In this document: positions 52,448-61,090 of the stretch, one piece after another | Numbering within the stretch: the first letter of the stretch is position 1 | How the letters are laid out: every line of letters begins with the position of its first letter | Source of the DNA: Brevibacillus agri | Lineage (GTDB): Bacteria > Bacillota > Bacilli > Brevibacillales > Brevibacillaceae | Assembly (NCBI RefSeq): GCF_004117055.1 | Contig: NZ_CP026363.1 | Span: 3,712,001-3,776,000 of the forward strand | Reading direction: 5' to 3' | Length of the DNA stretch: 64,000 nucleotides | Notes under the pieces: model-generated | Database searches by the model: none | Seen by the model: only the letters and a program-made list of their open reading frames with translations | What the model was told of the DNA's origin: nothing | Made by a program: the position numbers and the translations under genes

Positions 52448-53563
52448 ATGGCAAAAGTGACACTGAACCACATATACAAGCGGTACGGCGGAAATGTAAC
52501 GGCAGTAGATGATTTTCACCTGGAGATTCAGGATCGGGAGTTTCTCGTCCTCGTCGGGCCGTCCGGCTGCGGAAAATCGACGACGCTGCGGATGATTGCC
52601 GGGCTGGAGGAAATCTCCGAAGGCGATTTGTACATAGGCGACCGCCGCGTCAACGACGTCGCTCCCAAAGATCGGGACATCGCGATGGTATTCCAGAGCT
52701 ACGCGCTCTACCCGCACATGAACGTGTATGAAAACATGGCATTCGGTCTGAAGCTGCGCAAGTTTTCCAAAAGCGACATCGACAAGCGGATTCAGGAAGC
52801 AGCCCGCATCCTCGACATTTCCCACCTGCTGGACCGCAAGCCAAAGGCGCTTTCCGGCGGCCAGCGGCAGCGTGTCGCGCTCGGACGCGCCATCGTGCGG
52901 GAGCCGCAAGTTTTTTTGATGGACGAACCTTTGTCCAACCTCGACGCCAAGCTGCGCGTCCAGATGCGCACAGAAATTTTGAAGCTGCACCAGCGGCTGA
53001 ACACGACGATCATCTACGTGACCCACGACCAGACGGAAGCGATGACGATGGGCGACCGGATCGTCGTCATGAAGGACGGCCTGATTCAGCAAGTGGCGAC
53101 GCCGAACGAGATTTACAACCACCCCGTCAACCTGTTTGTGGCGAGCTTCATCGGCTCCCCGGCGATGAACTTCGTCAAAGGGCAGCTTTCGGAACAGGAC
53201 GGCGCCCTGTACTTCGATGCGGAAAACATCCACGTCCGCTTCCCAGAGGACAAAGCAAGAGTTTTGCGCGACAAAGGCTATGTAAACAAGCCGGCGATCT
53301 TCGGCATCCGCCCGGAGGACATTTACAGCGATGCCGCTTTTATGGAGGCCAATCCGTTCGAAAGCTCGCTTGAGGCGCAGATTGAAGTCGTGGAAAACAT
53401 GGGCTCCGAGCTGTACGTTTACTTCCATAATATCGGCCAGACACAAATGGTCGCCCGCGTGGACTCTCGCGAAGATTTGAAGCCGAAAATGACGGTCAAG
53501 CTCGCCATGGATCTTTCCAAATGTCATCTATTTGACAGCGAGACGGAAGTGGCTGTATTCTAA
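52448..53563 (+). CDS. msmX: Sugar ABC transporter ATP-binding protein (MsmX/UgpC)
   Basis: A 371-residue ATPase of the carbohydrate-uptake CUT1 type, likely a shared ATPase for several sugar transporters, as MsmX is in Bacillus. Walker A GPSGCGKSTT, signature LSGGQRQR, Walker B VFLMDEPLSNLD and the H-loop YVTHDQTEA are present; residues ~240-371 are the TOBE/MalK-like regulatory domain (GIRPEDIYSD). AAGGAGGTG lies before the ATG. No permease or binding-protein gene is near, which fits a shared role. Confidence 0.93.
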   Translation: MAKVTLNHIYKRYGGNVTAVDDFHLEIQDREFLVLVGPSGCGKSTTLRMIAGLEEISEGDLYIGDRRVNDVAPKDRDIAMVFQSYALYPHMNVYENMAFGLKLRKFSKSDIDKRIQEAARILDISHLLDRKPKALSGGQRQRVALGRAIVREPQVFLMDEPLSNLDAKLRVQMRTEILKLHQRLNTTIIYVTHDQTEAMTMGDRIVVMKDGLIQQVATPNEIYNHPVNLFVASFIGSPAMNFVKGQLSEQDGALYFDAENIHVRFPEDKARVLRDKGYVNKPAIFGIRPEDIYSDAAFMEANPFESSLEAQIEVVENMGSELYVYFHNIGQTQMVARVDSREDLKPKMTVKLAMDLSKCHLFDSETEVAVF

Positions 53564-53573
53564 TAGCAAAGTG

Positions 53574-53605
53574 AAAAGGAATGTCTTTTCCGGCATTCCT
53601 TTTTC
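53574..53605 (+). terminator. msmX terminator
   Basis: GGAATG pairs with CATTCC with flanking A/T pairs, and a T-run follows. Confidence 0.8.
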
Positions 53606-53697
53606 TGTTGTCCTCAACCGTTTTTCGTCCGTGGCGGCTTCTGTACTGCCGCTGCTTTTTTATGGCTACAAATAGAGAAAGAGTGGAGAGAGCAAAC

Positions 53698-54474
53698 ATG
53701 GCCTACAAAATTGTCTTTTTCGACATCGACGGCACTCTGTTGAACACGGAGCACGCGATTCCGCCAGCAACCGTGGACGCTGTGCGCAAGCTCAAGCAAA
53801 ACGGCATCCGGGTTGCCATCGCAACTGGCCGCTCGCCGTACCACCTGATGCCGATCGCCCGGCAGCTCGGGATTGATACGTTTGTCGGGTTCAACGGCTC
53901 CTACGTCGTGAACGAACAAAAAGTCATTCACCATACTCCGTTTGCCACGACGACATTGGCCGAACTGGAGCAGATGGCAAACGGAAACGCGCATCCGATG
54001 GTGTTTTTAAGCCATGAAGAGTGCTATGCGAACACATCCGATCACCCGCACGTCCTCGACTCGTTCGACTTTTTGCGCTTGCCCGCTCCGGCCCATCACC
54101 ATCGCTACTGGGAGGTCGCTCCGATCTATCAGGCGTTTTTGTATTGCACCGCCGAAGAAGAAGCGCTCTATACGGAAGGTTTCGAGCAAGTGTCGTACGT
54201 GCGCTGGCACAAGCACGTCCTCGACATTTTGCCAAAAGGCGGCTCGAAAGCGCGCGGCATCGAAGCGATCCTCAAGCACGAGGGCCTCACTCCCGCTGAC
54301 GCCGTAGCGTTCGGGGACGGACTCAACGACAGGGAAATGCTCTCCTACGTCGGAATGGGCGTCGCCATGGGAAATGCCCATGAAGAATTGAAGCCTTTTG
54401 CCAAGATGGTGACCCGTCATGTGAACGAAGACGGCATCCGGCACGGCTTGCTGCAACTTGGACTCATCAATTAG
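53698..54474 (+). CDS. Cof-type HAD phosphatase
   Basis: A 258-residue haloacid dehalogenase-fold phosphatase of the Cof subfamily. Motif I is FFDIDGTLL (nucleophile and acid Asp), motif II IATGRS, a C2-type cap follows, and motifs III/IV are PKGGSKARGI and AFGDGLNDREML. Substrates are probably sugar or nucleotide phosphates. Start ATG at 53698 after GGAGAG. The UPF0126 gene follows 19 nt later. Confidence 0.9.
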   Translation: MAYKIVFFDIDGTLLNTEHAIPPATVDAVRKLKQNGIRVAIATGRSPYHLMPIARQLGIDTFVGFNGSYVVNEQKVIHHTPFATTTLAELEQMANGNAHPMVFLSHEECYANTSDHPHVLDSFDFLRLPAPAHHHRYWEVAPIYQAFLYCTAEEEALYTEGFEQVSYVRWHKHVLDILPKGGSKARGIEAILKHEGLTPADAVAFGDGLNDREMLSYVGMGVAMGNAHEELKPFAKMVTRHVNEDGIRHGLLQLGLIN

Positions 54475-54493
54475 GAAGGACGTTGAAAGATAC

Positions 54494-55126
54494 ATGTCTT
54501 GGGAATGGTTTAACATCGTTGGCACGGTAGCGTTCGTCATTAGCGGCGCGATCATCGCCATGGAGGAAGAATACGACATCTTGGGAGTAATCGTTCTCGG
54601 AATGGCCACAGCATTTGGCGGCGGGATCATGCGCAATATTTTGCTCGGCATCCCGCTGACCGCTTTTTGGAATCAGGGAACACTGTTTACAATCGCACTC
54701 GTTTCCATGCTCATCGTTTTTGTCCTCCCCCACAAATACCTTGACTACTGGAATCGCTGGGGGATGTTTTTTGACGCAGTCGGGCTCTCTGCCTTTGCCA
54801 TTCAGGGCGCTATTTACGCCACACAAATGAACTACCCGCTCAGCGCGACGATCGTCGCAGCGGTTTTGACCGGAATCGGCGGCGGAATCATTCGCGACGT
54901 TCTCGCTGGACGCAAGCCGCTCGTGTTCAAGGAAGAAATTTATGCGGTCTGGGCCATGGTCGCCGGGCTGGCTGTCGGCCTCAAGTGGGCGACAACCGTC
55001 GGCGAGCTGTACACGCTGTTTTCCGCCATCATCGTTTGCCGGATGATTTCCGTCTATCAAGGCTGGAAGCTGCCACGCCGCTCGCTTCGTCCCGTCCCGA
55101 TTCGCCCTTTTGACAACCGAATGTAA
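54494..55126 (+). CDS. UPF0126/TRIC-type membrane protein
   Basis: A 210-residue membrane protein with seven predicted helices in two repeats. The glycine motifs GGGIMRNILLG and GGGIIRDVLAG are the repeated signature of UPF0126, the bacterial branch related to TRIC cation channels. The role is probably a small ion or amino acid pathway. It follows the HAD gene by 19 nt, and AGGAAGGA precedes the ATG at a rather long distance. Confidence 0.88.
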   Translation: MSWEWFNIVGTVAFVISGAIIAMEEEYDILGVIVLGMATAFGGGIMRNILLGIPLTAFWNQGTLFTIALVSMLIVFVLPHKYLDYWNRWGMFFDAVGLSAFAIQGAIYATQMNYPLSATIVAAVLTGIGGGIIRDVLAGRKPLVFKEEIYAVWAMVAGLAVGLKWATTVGELYTLFSAIIVCRMISVYQGWKLPRRSLRPVPIRPFDNRM

Positions 55127-55197
55127 GCTATTTCCTTCATAATCACTCTCTCCATGTGCACGCTATAGTCATCAGCACTGGAGGGAGTGAGTTTTTT

Positions 55198-56601
55198 TTG
55201 CGCGTCTTGCCCCCAATTATCGCCGCCCTTGCCTTGGTCGGTCTGGTCGTCCTGCCTTATCGTCACCATCAAAATGCCGAGCAGGAAATGCGCGAACCTC
55301 ATCCCCGCGTCACTTCCATCGAGGCGAGCATACCGCGGATCAACTATATCGAGCAGGTCAAAGACATTCGCAGGGATCTGGAAAAAAGCAGCCACGTACA
55401 GACGCTCCACCACAATCCGCGCGACCGCAGCCATTATGTCGAGCATGAAGTGGTCGTCCGCTTCTCCCCACGCCCTGAACAGAAAAAAATTGACCAGTTG
55501 GTCCGTTCGCTGGATGCCAAGATCAAACGCGATTTTGAGCAATTTATCATCATCAAGTCCAAAAGCCTGACGACGAAGCAGTTAATGAAAAAGCTGGCCG
55601 AGCATCCCGACTCGGTGTTTGCCGAGCCGAACTACCTGCTTTTGCCCAACCGCAAGCCAAACGACACGTACTACGCGGAGTACCAGTGGAATTTGCCGCT
55701 GATCGGCATGGAGCAGAGCTGGGACGTGAGCGAGGGCAGCAGTGACGTCACGGTCGCGGTCATTGATACGGGGATTGACCTCAATCACCCCGAGTTTGCC
55801 GGAAAGCTCGTAGAAGGCTACAACGTGCTGGAAGACAACAATCGACCAGAGGACGACAACGGGCACGGCACGCACGTCTCTGGCGTAATTGCCGCAAAAA
55901 CGAACAACGAGGAGGGCATCGCCGGGATGTCGTGGAACAGCAAGCTGATGCCGATCAAAGCCATCGGCGCGGACGGCTCCGGCTCGGCTGTCGATATCGC
56001 CCAAGGCATCTACTGGGCGACCGATCACGGAGCTGACGTGATTAACCTCAGTGTCGGCAACTACACGTCATCTGCCGCTTTGAAGGAAGCGTGCCGCTAT
56101 GCGTATGAAAAAAACGTCGTGCTCGTCGCGGCTTCCGGAAACGACGCCACCGATCAGCCGAGCTATCCGGCAGCCTATGAAGAAGTGCTCGCCGTCGCCG
56201 CTGTCGACCATCGCAAGGAACGCGCCGATTTTTCCAACTTTGGCGATTACGTGGATGTCGCCGCTCCCGGCGTCGATATTCCGAGCACGTACATCTACAG
56301 CGACTACGCCGCGCTCTCCGGTACTTCCATGGCTTGTCCGCACGTCGCAGCGCTCGCCTCGCTGGTGCGCTCCGTCCATCCTGACATGAAAAACCACGAT
56401 GTCATGGAGCTGATCCGCCAATCGGCCAAAGACCTCGGCGCCCCCGGACACGATCAGTTGTACGGCTACGGCATGATTGACGTCAATCAGACGCTGCGGC
56501 AAATCAAACCGGCAGAGCCGGCGCGCACGGAAAAAACAGAGCATACGGTCGGTGGACTATTGAACAAATTTTTTATGCGCCTGCGCTTTGGCTTCGAATA
56601 A
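55198..56601 (+). CDS. S8 family serine peptidase (subtilisin-like)
   Basis: A 467-residue exported or membrane-tethered subtilase. The N-terminal hydrophobic run (PPIIAALALVGLVVLP) is followed by a propeptide-like part (about 70-150, with EHEVVVRFSPRP and VFAEPNYLLLPN) and the catalytic domain with AVIDTGIDLNHPE (Asp), NGHGTHVSGVIAA (His), ASGNDATDQPSYPA (oxyanion Asn) and LSGTSMACPHVA (Ser). A ~40-residue basic tail ends it. Start TTG at 55198 follows GGAGGG by 12 nt. No lipobox or cell wall anchor was seen. Confidence 0.9.
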   Translation: MRVLPPIIAALALVGLVVLPYRHHQNAEQEMREPHPRVTSIEASIPRINYIEQVKDIRRDLEKSSHVQTLHHNPRDRSHYVEHEVVVRFSPRPEQKKIDQLVRSLDAKIKRDFEQFIIIKSKSLTTKQLMKKLAEHPDSVFAEPNYLLLPNRKPNDTYYAEYQWNLPLIGMEQSWDVSEGSSDVTVAVIDTGIDLNHPEFAGKLVEGYNVLEDNNRPEDDNGHGTHVSGVIAAKTNNEEGIAGMSWNSKLMPIKAIGADGSGSAVDIAQGIYWATDHGADVINLSVGNYTSSAALKEACRYAYEKNVVLVAASGNDATDQPSYPAAYEEVLAVAAVDHRKERADFSNFGDYVDVAAPGVDIPSTYIYSDYAALSGTSMACPHVAALASLVRSVHPDMKNHDVMELIRQSAKDLGAPGHDQLYGYGMIDVNQTLRQIKPAEPARTEKTEHTVGGLLNKFFMRLRFGFE

Positions 56602-56634
56602 GCATACAAACGGTAACCCACGGAGGGATGGACG

Positions 56635-57228
56635 ATGAAAGCGTGCATTGTTTTTGCTCACGAAGGAAAGGAAAGCTTCTGCCATGCCATTCTCGACCGC
56701 GTCACCCGCTCCTTGCAACAGCAACAAATCGACTTTGAGGTGCGCGACTTGTATCAGATGAAATTCCAGCCTGTCTTCGATGCGGCAGACATGCAAAAAG
56801 TAGCGAACGGGTCAGCCTCGCAAGATGTTGCCACCGAACAGGAGCTGATTTCCGATGCCGATTTGCTGGTGATGATTTACCCTGTCTGGTGGTGGTCGCC
56901 TCCTGCGATCCTCAAAGGCTATATCGACCGGGTGTTTACGAACAACTTCGCCTTCCGCTACGACGCCAATGGCCCCGTCGGCCTGTTGTCAAACAAACAG
57001 GCGATTGTGTTTACGACAACCCGGGAGTCCGAAGCGGAAATGCAGACGAGCGGCTTCGACGCTGTGGTGAAAAAACAGATCGTGGACGGCACGCTCGCCA
57101 TGATCGGCTACGATGTGACCTACCGCAATTTTGCCGCCGTCCCTTACGTAGACAACGCCGCCCGCGAGCAAATGCTTGCCGAGGTCGAGAAAATCGCTGC
57201 GAGTGCGCGCCAGCCGCTCGGCGTGTAG
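56635..57228 (+). CDS. Flavodoxin-fold NAD(P)H:quinone oxidoreductase
   Basis: A 197-residue protein of the NQO/Flavodoxin_2 family (YwrO/MdaB type). FMN-loop features are IVFAHEGKESFCHAI, VMIYPVWWWSPPAILKGYIDRVF and GLLSNKQAIVFTTT. It would transfer two electrons to quinones or azo/nitro compounds. CGGAGGG precedes the ATG. Confidence 0.88.
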   Translation: MKACIVFAHEGKESFCHAILDRVTRSLQQQQIDFEVRDLYQMKFQPVFDAADMQKVANGSASQDVATEQELISDADLLVMIYPVWWWSPPAILKGYIDRVFTNNFAFRYDANGPVGLLSNKQAIVFTTTRESEAEMQTSGFDAVVKKQIVDGTLAMIGYDVTYRNFAAVPYVDNAAREQMLAEVEKIAASARQPLGV

Positions 57229-57238
57229 CCGGATTAGC

Positions 57239-57256
57239 AAACTTGGCTGCGCCAAA
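57239..57256. repeat. 18-nt palindromic repeat, copy 2
   Basis: AAACTTGGCTGCGCCAAA, identical to 30948-30965, again in the short space after a gene and before a terminator. Confidence 0.6.
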
Positions 57257-57277
57257 TTTTTATCTGTATAAAAGACG

Positions 57278-57308
57278 ACAAGCACAGGTCATTACACCTG
57301 TGCTTGTT
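57278..57308. terminator. Bidirectional terminator
   Basis: ACAAGCACAGGT pairs with ACCTGTGCTTGT between convergent genes; it overlaps the ypuI stop codon. Confidence 0.85.
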
Positions 57309-57804
57309 CTTTATGCAGCCGTTTTTTGGCTATATAGTCATTTTCGTAGTATTGCAATTCATCACGCATTTGCTCAAACACTCTGGACAAGGACAGGGTC
57401 AACTGCTGCAACTCGGGTGTTACTTGTTTGCGGAAAATGATACAGTCTTGTCCCGTGTAGGCATAGCGGCCGTCTTCCTCATAAACCTCGCCTTTGGGAT
57501 AATAGAAGTAATTCACACAAGTGTGGTACACCTGGTACAGAACTTCTTCGGCAAACTCCTCGTTAAATCGTGCTCGGCGCAGGGATACCCCCAGCCTGTC
57601 GTACGCATTTTCACAGTAAACCAAAAGGTGGCGCAGATCGGAAAGATACGCTCGATAATAAGTTTCAAATTCTTCCGGGTCGCCCGATGCGGATACAAGA
57701 CTAGACAAGGTAACCTGATTGAGATAACGCTCCAGTTCCATGCTTACCTTTTTCAACTTGGTGTACGTCTCTTCGCACAATTGCTTCAGATGAGTCGCTG
57801 ACAT
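57292..57804 (-). CDS. ypuI: YpuI family protein (DUF3907)
   Basis: A 170-residue mostly helical cytoplasmic protein. YLNQVTLSSLVS, DLRHLLVYCENAYD, YQVYHTCVNYFYYPKG and AYTGQDCIIFRKQ match the YpuI family of Bacillus in order and spacing. No function is known. The start is supported by GGGGGA (AAGGGGGAC) upstream. The stop lies in the terminator shared with the quinone reductase gene. Confidence 0.9.
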   Translation of the reverse strand: MSATHLKQLCEETYTKLKKVSMELERYLNQVTLSSLVSASGDPEEFETYYRAYLSDLRHLLVYCENAYDRLGVSLRRARFNEEFAEEVLYQVYHTCVNYFYYPKGEVYEEDGRYAYTGQDCIIFRKQVTPELQQLTLSLSRVFEQMRDELQYYENDYIAKKRLHKEQAQV

Positions 57805-57897
57805 ATTGTCCCCCTTGCGTTGAAGAATCTGTCTTTTTTAAGTAAGTATATAGGAAAGATTCTTTACAACACAAGGGTTTCTTTTCTGCAAATCTTG

Positions 57898-59073
57898 CTA
57901 AACCGTTGTCGTTTCGGCAACGACTTCCTTTTTTTTCCTTGTCTGTAACAAGTATATGACGTAGGCAGAGAACAGGCCCAAAAGGGTCATGAAGCCCAAA
58001 ACGGCCAAATCATGCGTCACGTAGGACAGGTCATGCCCTTTGCTCAAAATCTCCCGCACGCCGTCGAGGAAGTACGTCAACGGCAAAGATTTACCAATCG
58101 CGGCAACCGCAGTCGGCATCGAAGCGAGCGGCCAGGTGAAGCCGGAGAGCATAAACGAAGGAACGGCAATCATCATCGCGATCTGTGTAGCTTGCAACTG
58201 GTCTTTGGAGAAAAAGGAAATCGCGTAGCCGATGGCGAGCACCGCCAGGTTGAACGCCGTTGCGACGAGCATCAGGTCAAAGGTGCTGCCGTAGTACGGA
58301 ATTTCGAACCCTTTCAGCAGCAGGGTGAAGCCTAAAAACACATTGAGCGTGCCTGCCAAAAAGTACGGCAGCAGCTTGCTTGCCGTGATCGCGAAAAAGC
58401 TGTGCGACTTAAGCGTCTCCTTCCACGTCCCCTCTTCCTTCTGCTGCGCTACCGACAAGGCAATCCCGAGGAACAGCACTTGCTGCAGCACCGTTCCCGT
58501 CAAGCCGAAGACCATGAAGGACATGTAGCTGAACGTCGGATTGTACAAGACGCGATAGCGGTAGTCGATCCCGGTGAACAAGTTTTTCCCTTCCTCGCCC
58601 CAGCTACCCTTCGCTTCCATTTTTTTCAGCGTCGCACCTGCGGACACGGATTTGACTACCGTGCTCGCGGCGCGGACAGCGGTGTTCGAGATCATCATGT
58701 TGCTGCCGTCAATGACGGTCAAAACTTCTGCGGGCCGTCCGGCTTTGACGTTTTTCTCCAGCTCCGCCGGAATAATCAGGGCGATGTTCGCCTCGCCTTT
58801 GTCAACCAGGCGCATCGCTTCCTCCTCTGTTCCGACGATGGAAGTAATCTTGAACGTCTGGTCGACTTCAAACGCGCGGTACAGCTCGCGGCTCAGCTCT
58901 GTCTGGTCCGCGTCTACCATGACAGTCGGGATGTTCATTACCTTCTTTTCGCTGTACAAAAAGCCGAACAGCGTCAAGTATATAATCGGCACGATAAACA
59001 GCACATTGCGAATCGTTTTGTTGGCAAACAAGTTTTGCCATTCGCTCCAGAAGAGCCGGGAGAAATTACTCAC
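57898..59073 (-). CDS. ABC-2 type permease (YhgE-like)
   Basis: A 391-residue export permease: one N-terminal helix (RNVLFIVPIIYLTLFGFLY), a ~150-residue extracytoplasmic region, and five C-terminal helices, the ABC2_membrane_3 layout. It overlaps the end of the HlyD gene by 8 bp. The GTG at 59073 is 9 nt from AAGGAG; the TTG at 59079 is 3 nt away and less likely. No ATPase gene is in this operon, so it may lack one or share one, unlike classical three-part exporters. Confidence 0.85.
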   Translation of the reverse strand: MSNFSRLFWSEWQNLFANKTIRNVLFIVPIIYLTLFGFLYSEKKVMNIPTVMVDADQTELSRELYRAFEVDQTFKITSIVGTEEEAMRLVDKGEANIALIIPAELEKNVKAGRPAEVLTVIDGSNMMISNTAVRAASTVVKSVSAGATLKKMEAKGSWGEEGKNLFTGIDYRYRVLYNPTFSYMSFMVFGLTGTVLQQVLFLGIALSVAQQKEEGTWKETLKSHSFFAITASKLLPYFLAGTLNVFLGFTLLLKGFEIPYYGSTFDLMLVATAFNLAVLAIGYAISFFSKDQLQATQIAMMIAVPSFMLSGFTWPLASMPTAVAAIGKSLPLTYFLDGVREILSKGHDLSYVTHDLAVLGFMTLLGLFSAYVIYLLQTRKKKEVVAETTTV

Positions 59074-60256
59074 CTTCAACAGCTCCTTCGAGCTTCCACT
59101 CGACCGTCAAGCCTGGCCGCAGCTCTGGGTCAGAGACGAGCAGCTTCACCTGGAACGAACGGATGTCGCGGTCGCCAAGCTCCTGGGTTGCCTTTTTGAC
59201 GGCAAAATCCGCTGCCGGGGCAATCGTGGCAATTTTCGCCTCTACTTCCCGTTTGAGCGCAGGGACGAACAGTTTGACCGTGTCGCCTGTTTTGATCTGG
59301 CCGAGGGCGTATTCGTTTACGTACAGCTTCACGTAGTTATCGGATTTCGTTTGCAAGGTAAGAACGGTAAAGCCTTGCGCTACCAGCTCGCCTTTTTGCA
59401 CGGCAACGGATTTGACCACTCCGTCCATCGGCGCGACCAGCTTCGTATTGTTCAAATACGCCTCGATTTCCGCGAGAGCGCCTTTGGCTTGCAGCACGCC
59501 AGCCTCGGCCGATTTCACATCCAGCTCCTTCAAACCTACCTGACCGCGCGCCGCTACCGCTTGCTTATACGCTGCTTTGGCCTGGTCGAGCTGAGCCTGC
59601 GCGGCATCGACCTGTTCGCGGCGTGCGCCGGACTGAGCCATTTTCAACTGTTCGTCAGCGGCCTTCAGCTCTGCCTGGGCTTTTTCCGCCTGCATTTGCG
59701 CTTCCTCGACTTTGACTTGCGGGACCGCTCCCTCAGCGAGCAGCTTTTGCATCCGCTCCAGGTTCGAAGCCGCGATCTGGTTCGCTGTTTGCGCTGCTTG
59801 CAGCTTCGCTTTCAACTGGGCGATTTCCTCGCTGCGCGCTCCGTTTTTGTTCGCCGCAAGCTGGGCCGCGGCCGAACTGACTACCGCCTGCGCCTGATCG
59901 ACTTGGGCATTGCTTGAGCTGTCTGTCAGCGACACACCTTTTTTCGCCTGCTCGAGCTTCACCTGCGCCAGTCGATAGGCCGCTTCTGCCTGTTCCTTTT
60001 TCGCCAGCAGCTCTTCGTTGTTCAACGTGGCGACCACTTGCCCTGCTTTTACTTCATCGCCTTCTTTAAAGGCGATCTGCTCGATGGAGCCGCCCATTTT
60101 AAAGGACAGGTCCACTTCCGTTCCTTCGATGACGCCTGTCAACTGGGTCGATTTTTCCCCGGCCAGACTGCTTCCGCCGGATGCGAACAAAACGGTTCCC
60201 AACACTGCGATTCCGGCCACAAAACCGGCCACCCCGATCCATGCTCGTTTTTTCAT
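59066..60256 (-). CDS. HlyD/YbhG-type membrane fusion protein
   Basis: A 396-residue periplasm-adaptor-like protein of Gram-positive type. N-terminal membrane anchor (AWIGVAGFVAGIAVLGTVLF), lipoyl half-motif (SFKMGGSIEQIAFKEGDEVKAGQVVATL), a long Ala/Gln/Glu-rich coiled coil (about 90-260), the second lipoyl half (VAPMDGVVKSVAVQKGELV) and a C-terminal beta-barrel. It lies between tetR and the permease in one operon. GAGGAG precedes the ATG. Confidence 0.9.
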   Translation of the reverse strand: MKKRAWIGVAGFVAGIAVLGTVLFASGGSSLAGEKSTQLTGVIEGTEVDLSFKMGGSIEQIAFKEGDEVKAGQVVATLNNEELLAKKEQAEAAYRLAQVKLEQAKKGVSLTDSSSNAQVDQAQAVVSSAAAQLAANKNGARSEEIAQLKAKLQAAQTANQIAASNLERMQKLLAEGAVPQVKVEEAQMQAEKAQAELKAADEQLKMAQSGARREQVDAAQAQLDQAKAAYKQAVAARGQVGLKELDVKSAEAGVLQAKGALAEIEAYLNNTKLVAPMDGVVKSVAVQKGELVAQGFTVLTLQTKSDNYVKLYVNEYALGQIKTGDTVKLFVPALKREVEAKIATIAPAADFAVKKATQELGDRDIRSFQVKLLVSDPELRPGLTVEWKLEGAVEGE

Positions 60257-60303
60257 AGTCGATTTCTCCTCTGTGTCTTTTCTGTATGGTCCTTACGGCT
60301 GTT

Positions 60304-60885
60304 TCACTGTTTCGCTTGCAGCATGCCTGCCAAAAAGCAGCGCAGCGTATACTTGTTTTCTTCCGTGTCCAACGGTTCCTTGCGATATTGCTTGCGGATG
60401 GCCGTAAAGCCGACCATGCCGAACAGGCCCGAAGCAAGCGTTCCGATTTCGATATCCGGGCGTATGTAGCCTTGCTCCTGCATTTGCTTCAGATACGTTT
60501 CCATCATCGTAAAATAGCCCGTCAACAACTTGGCGACTGTCAAATCGCGCTGTTCGTCGCCCGTAAAGACGCTGAGCAAAAGGAAGCACAGCTCGCGATT
60601 TTCGCAAAAGAAGCGAAGATGCTCATCCAGCACATTTAAAATGCGATCCTCCAAAGACAGCTCTTCGTTTTGCATCACACTGTCAACATGGTAAATCAGC
60701 ATCTTCACGCCTTTTTCAATCACGTACAAAAAAAGCTCCTCTTTGGTCGAGAAATGGTAGTACAGCGTTCCTTTCGCTACCTGTGCCATTTCTGCGATCG
60801 CGTCCATCGTGGTTTCGCTATAGCCCAACTGGGCAAACGCCGTCAGCGCTCCTTGGGCAATCTGGTCTTTTTTGGATGGTGCCAT
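60304..60885 (-). CDS. TetR family transcriptional regulator
   Basis: A 193-residue repressor with an N-terminal TetR HTH (SKKDQIAQGALTAFAQLGY then MAQVAKGTLYYHFSTKEELF) and a helical ligand domain. First gene of the export operon, 48 bp before the HlyD gene. A near-perfect palindrome just after its promoter is a probable own operator. ATG at 60885 is 9 nt after AAGGGGG; the GTG at 60888 is also possible. Confidence 0.92.
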   Translation of the reverse strand: MAPSKKDQIAQGALTAFAQLGYSETTMDAIAEMAQVAKGTLYYHFSTKEELFLYVIEKGVKMLIYHVDSVMQNEELSLEDRILNVLDEHLRFFCENRELCFLLLSVFTGDEQRDLTVAKLLTGYFTMMETYLKQMQEQGYIRPDIEIGTLASGLFGMVGFTAIRKQYRKEPLDTEENKYTLRCFLAGMLQAKQ

Positions 60886-60912
60886 CACTCCCGTCCCCCT
60901 TGTCTTTATTGA

Positions 60913-60963
60913 ACTGACTGGTCAGTACAAAAACAGTGTACGGAACACTCCTAGTTTTGTCAA
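60913..60963 (-). promoter_or_regulatory. tetR promoter with TetR-type operator
   Basis: Minus-strand TTGACA (60958-60963) and TACACT (60935-60940) with a 17-nt spacer. ACTGAC and GTCAGT (60913-60926) form a palindrome around TG just after the predicted start point. Confidence 0.75.
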
Positions 60964-61064
60964 TAGCTCTGTGCGGCATCCGCTGGCGGCTTTTTTGACG
61001 GGGAAAACTCCCGCTGCATTTGGGCAAGGACGGGCGAAAAGCCGTGTCGGGCGCAGGGCACGCA

Positions 61065-61090
61065 AAAAAGACCGCTTGTACGCGGTCTTT
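61065..61090 (-). terminator. Terminator of the giant regulator gene
   Basis: AAAGACCGC pairs with GCGGTCTTT; T6 follows on the minus strand. It touches the stop codon. Confidence 0.8.
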
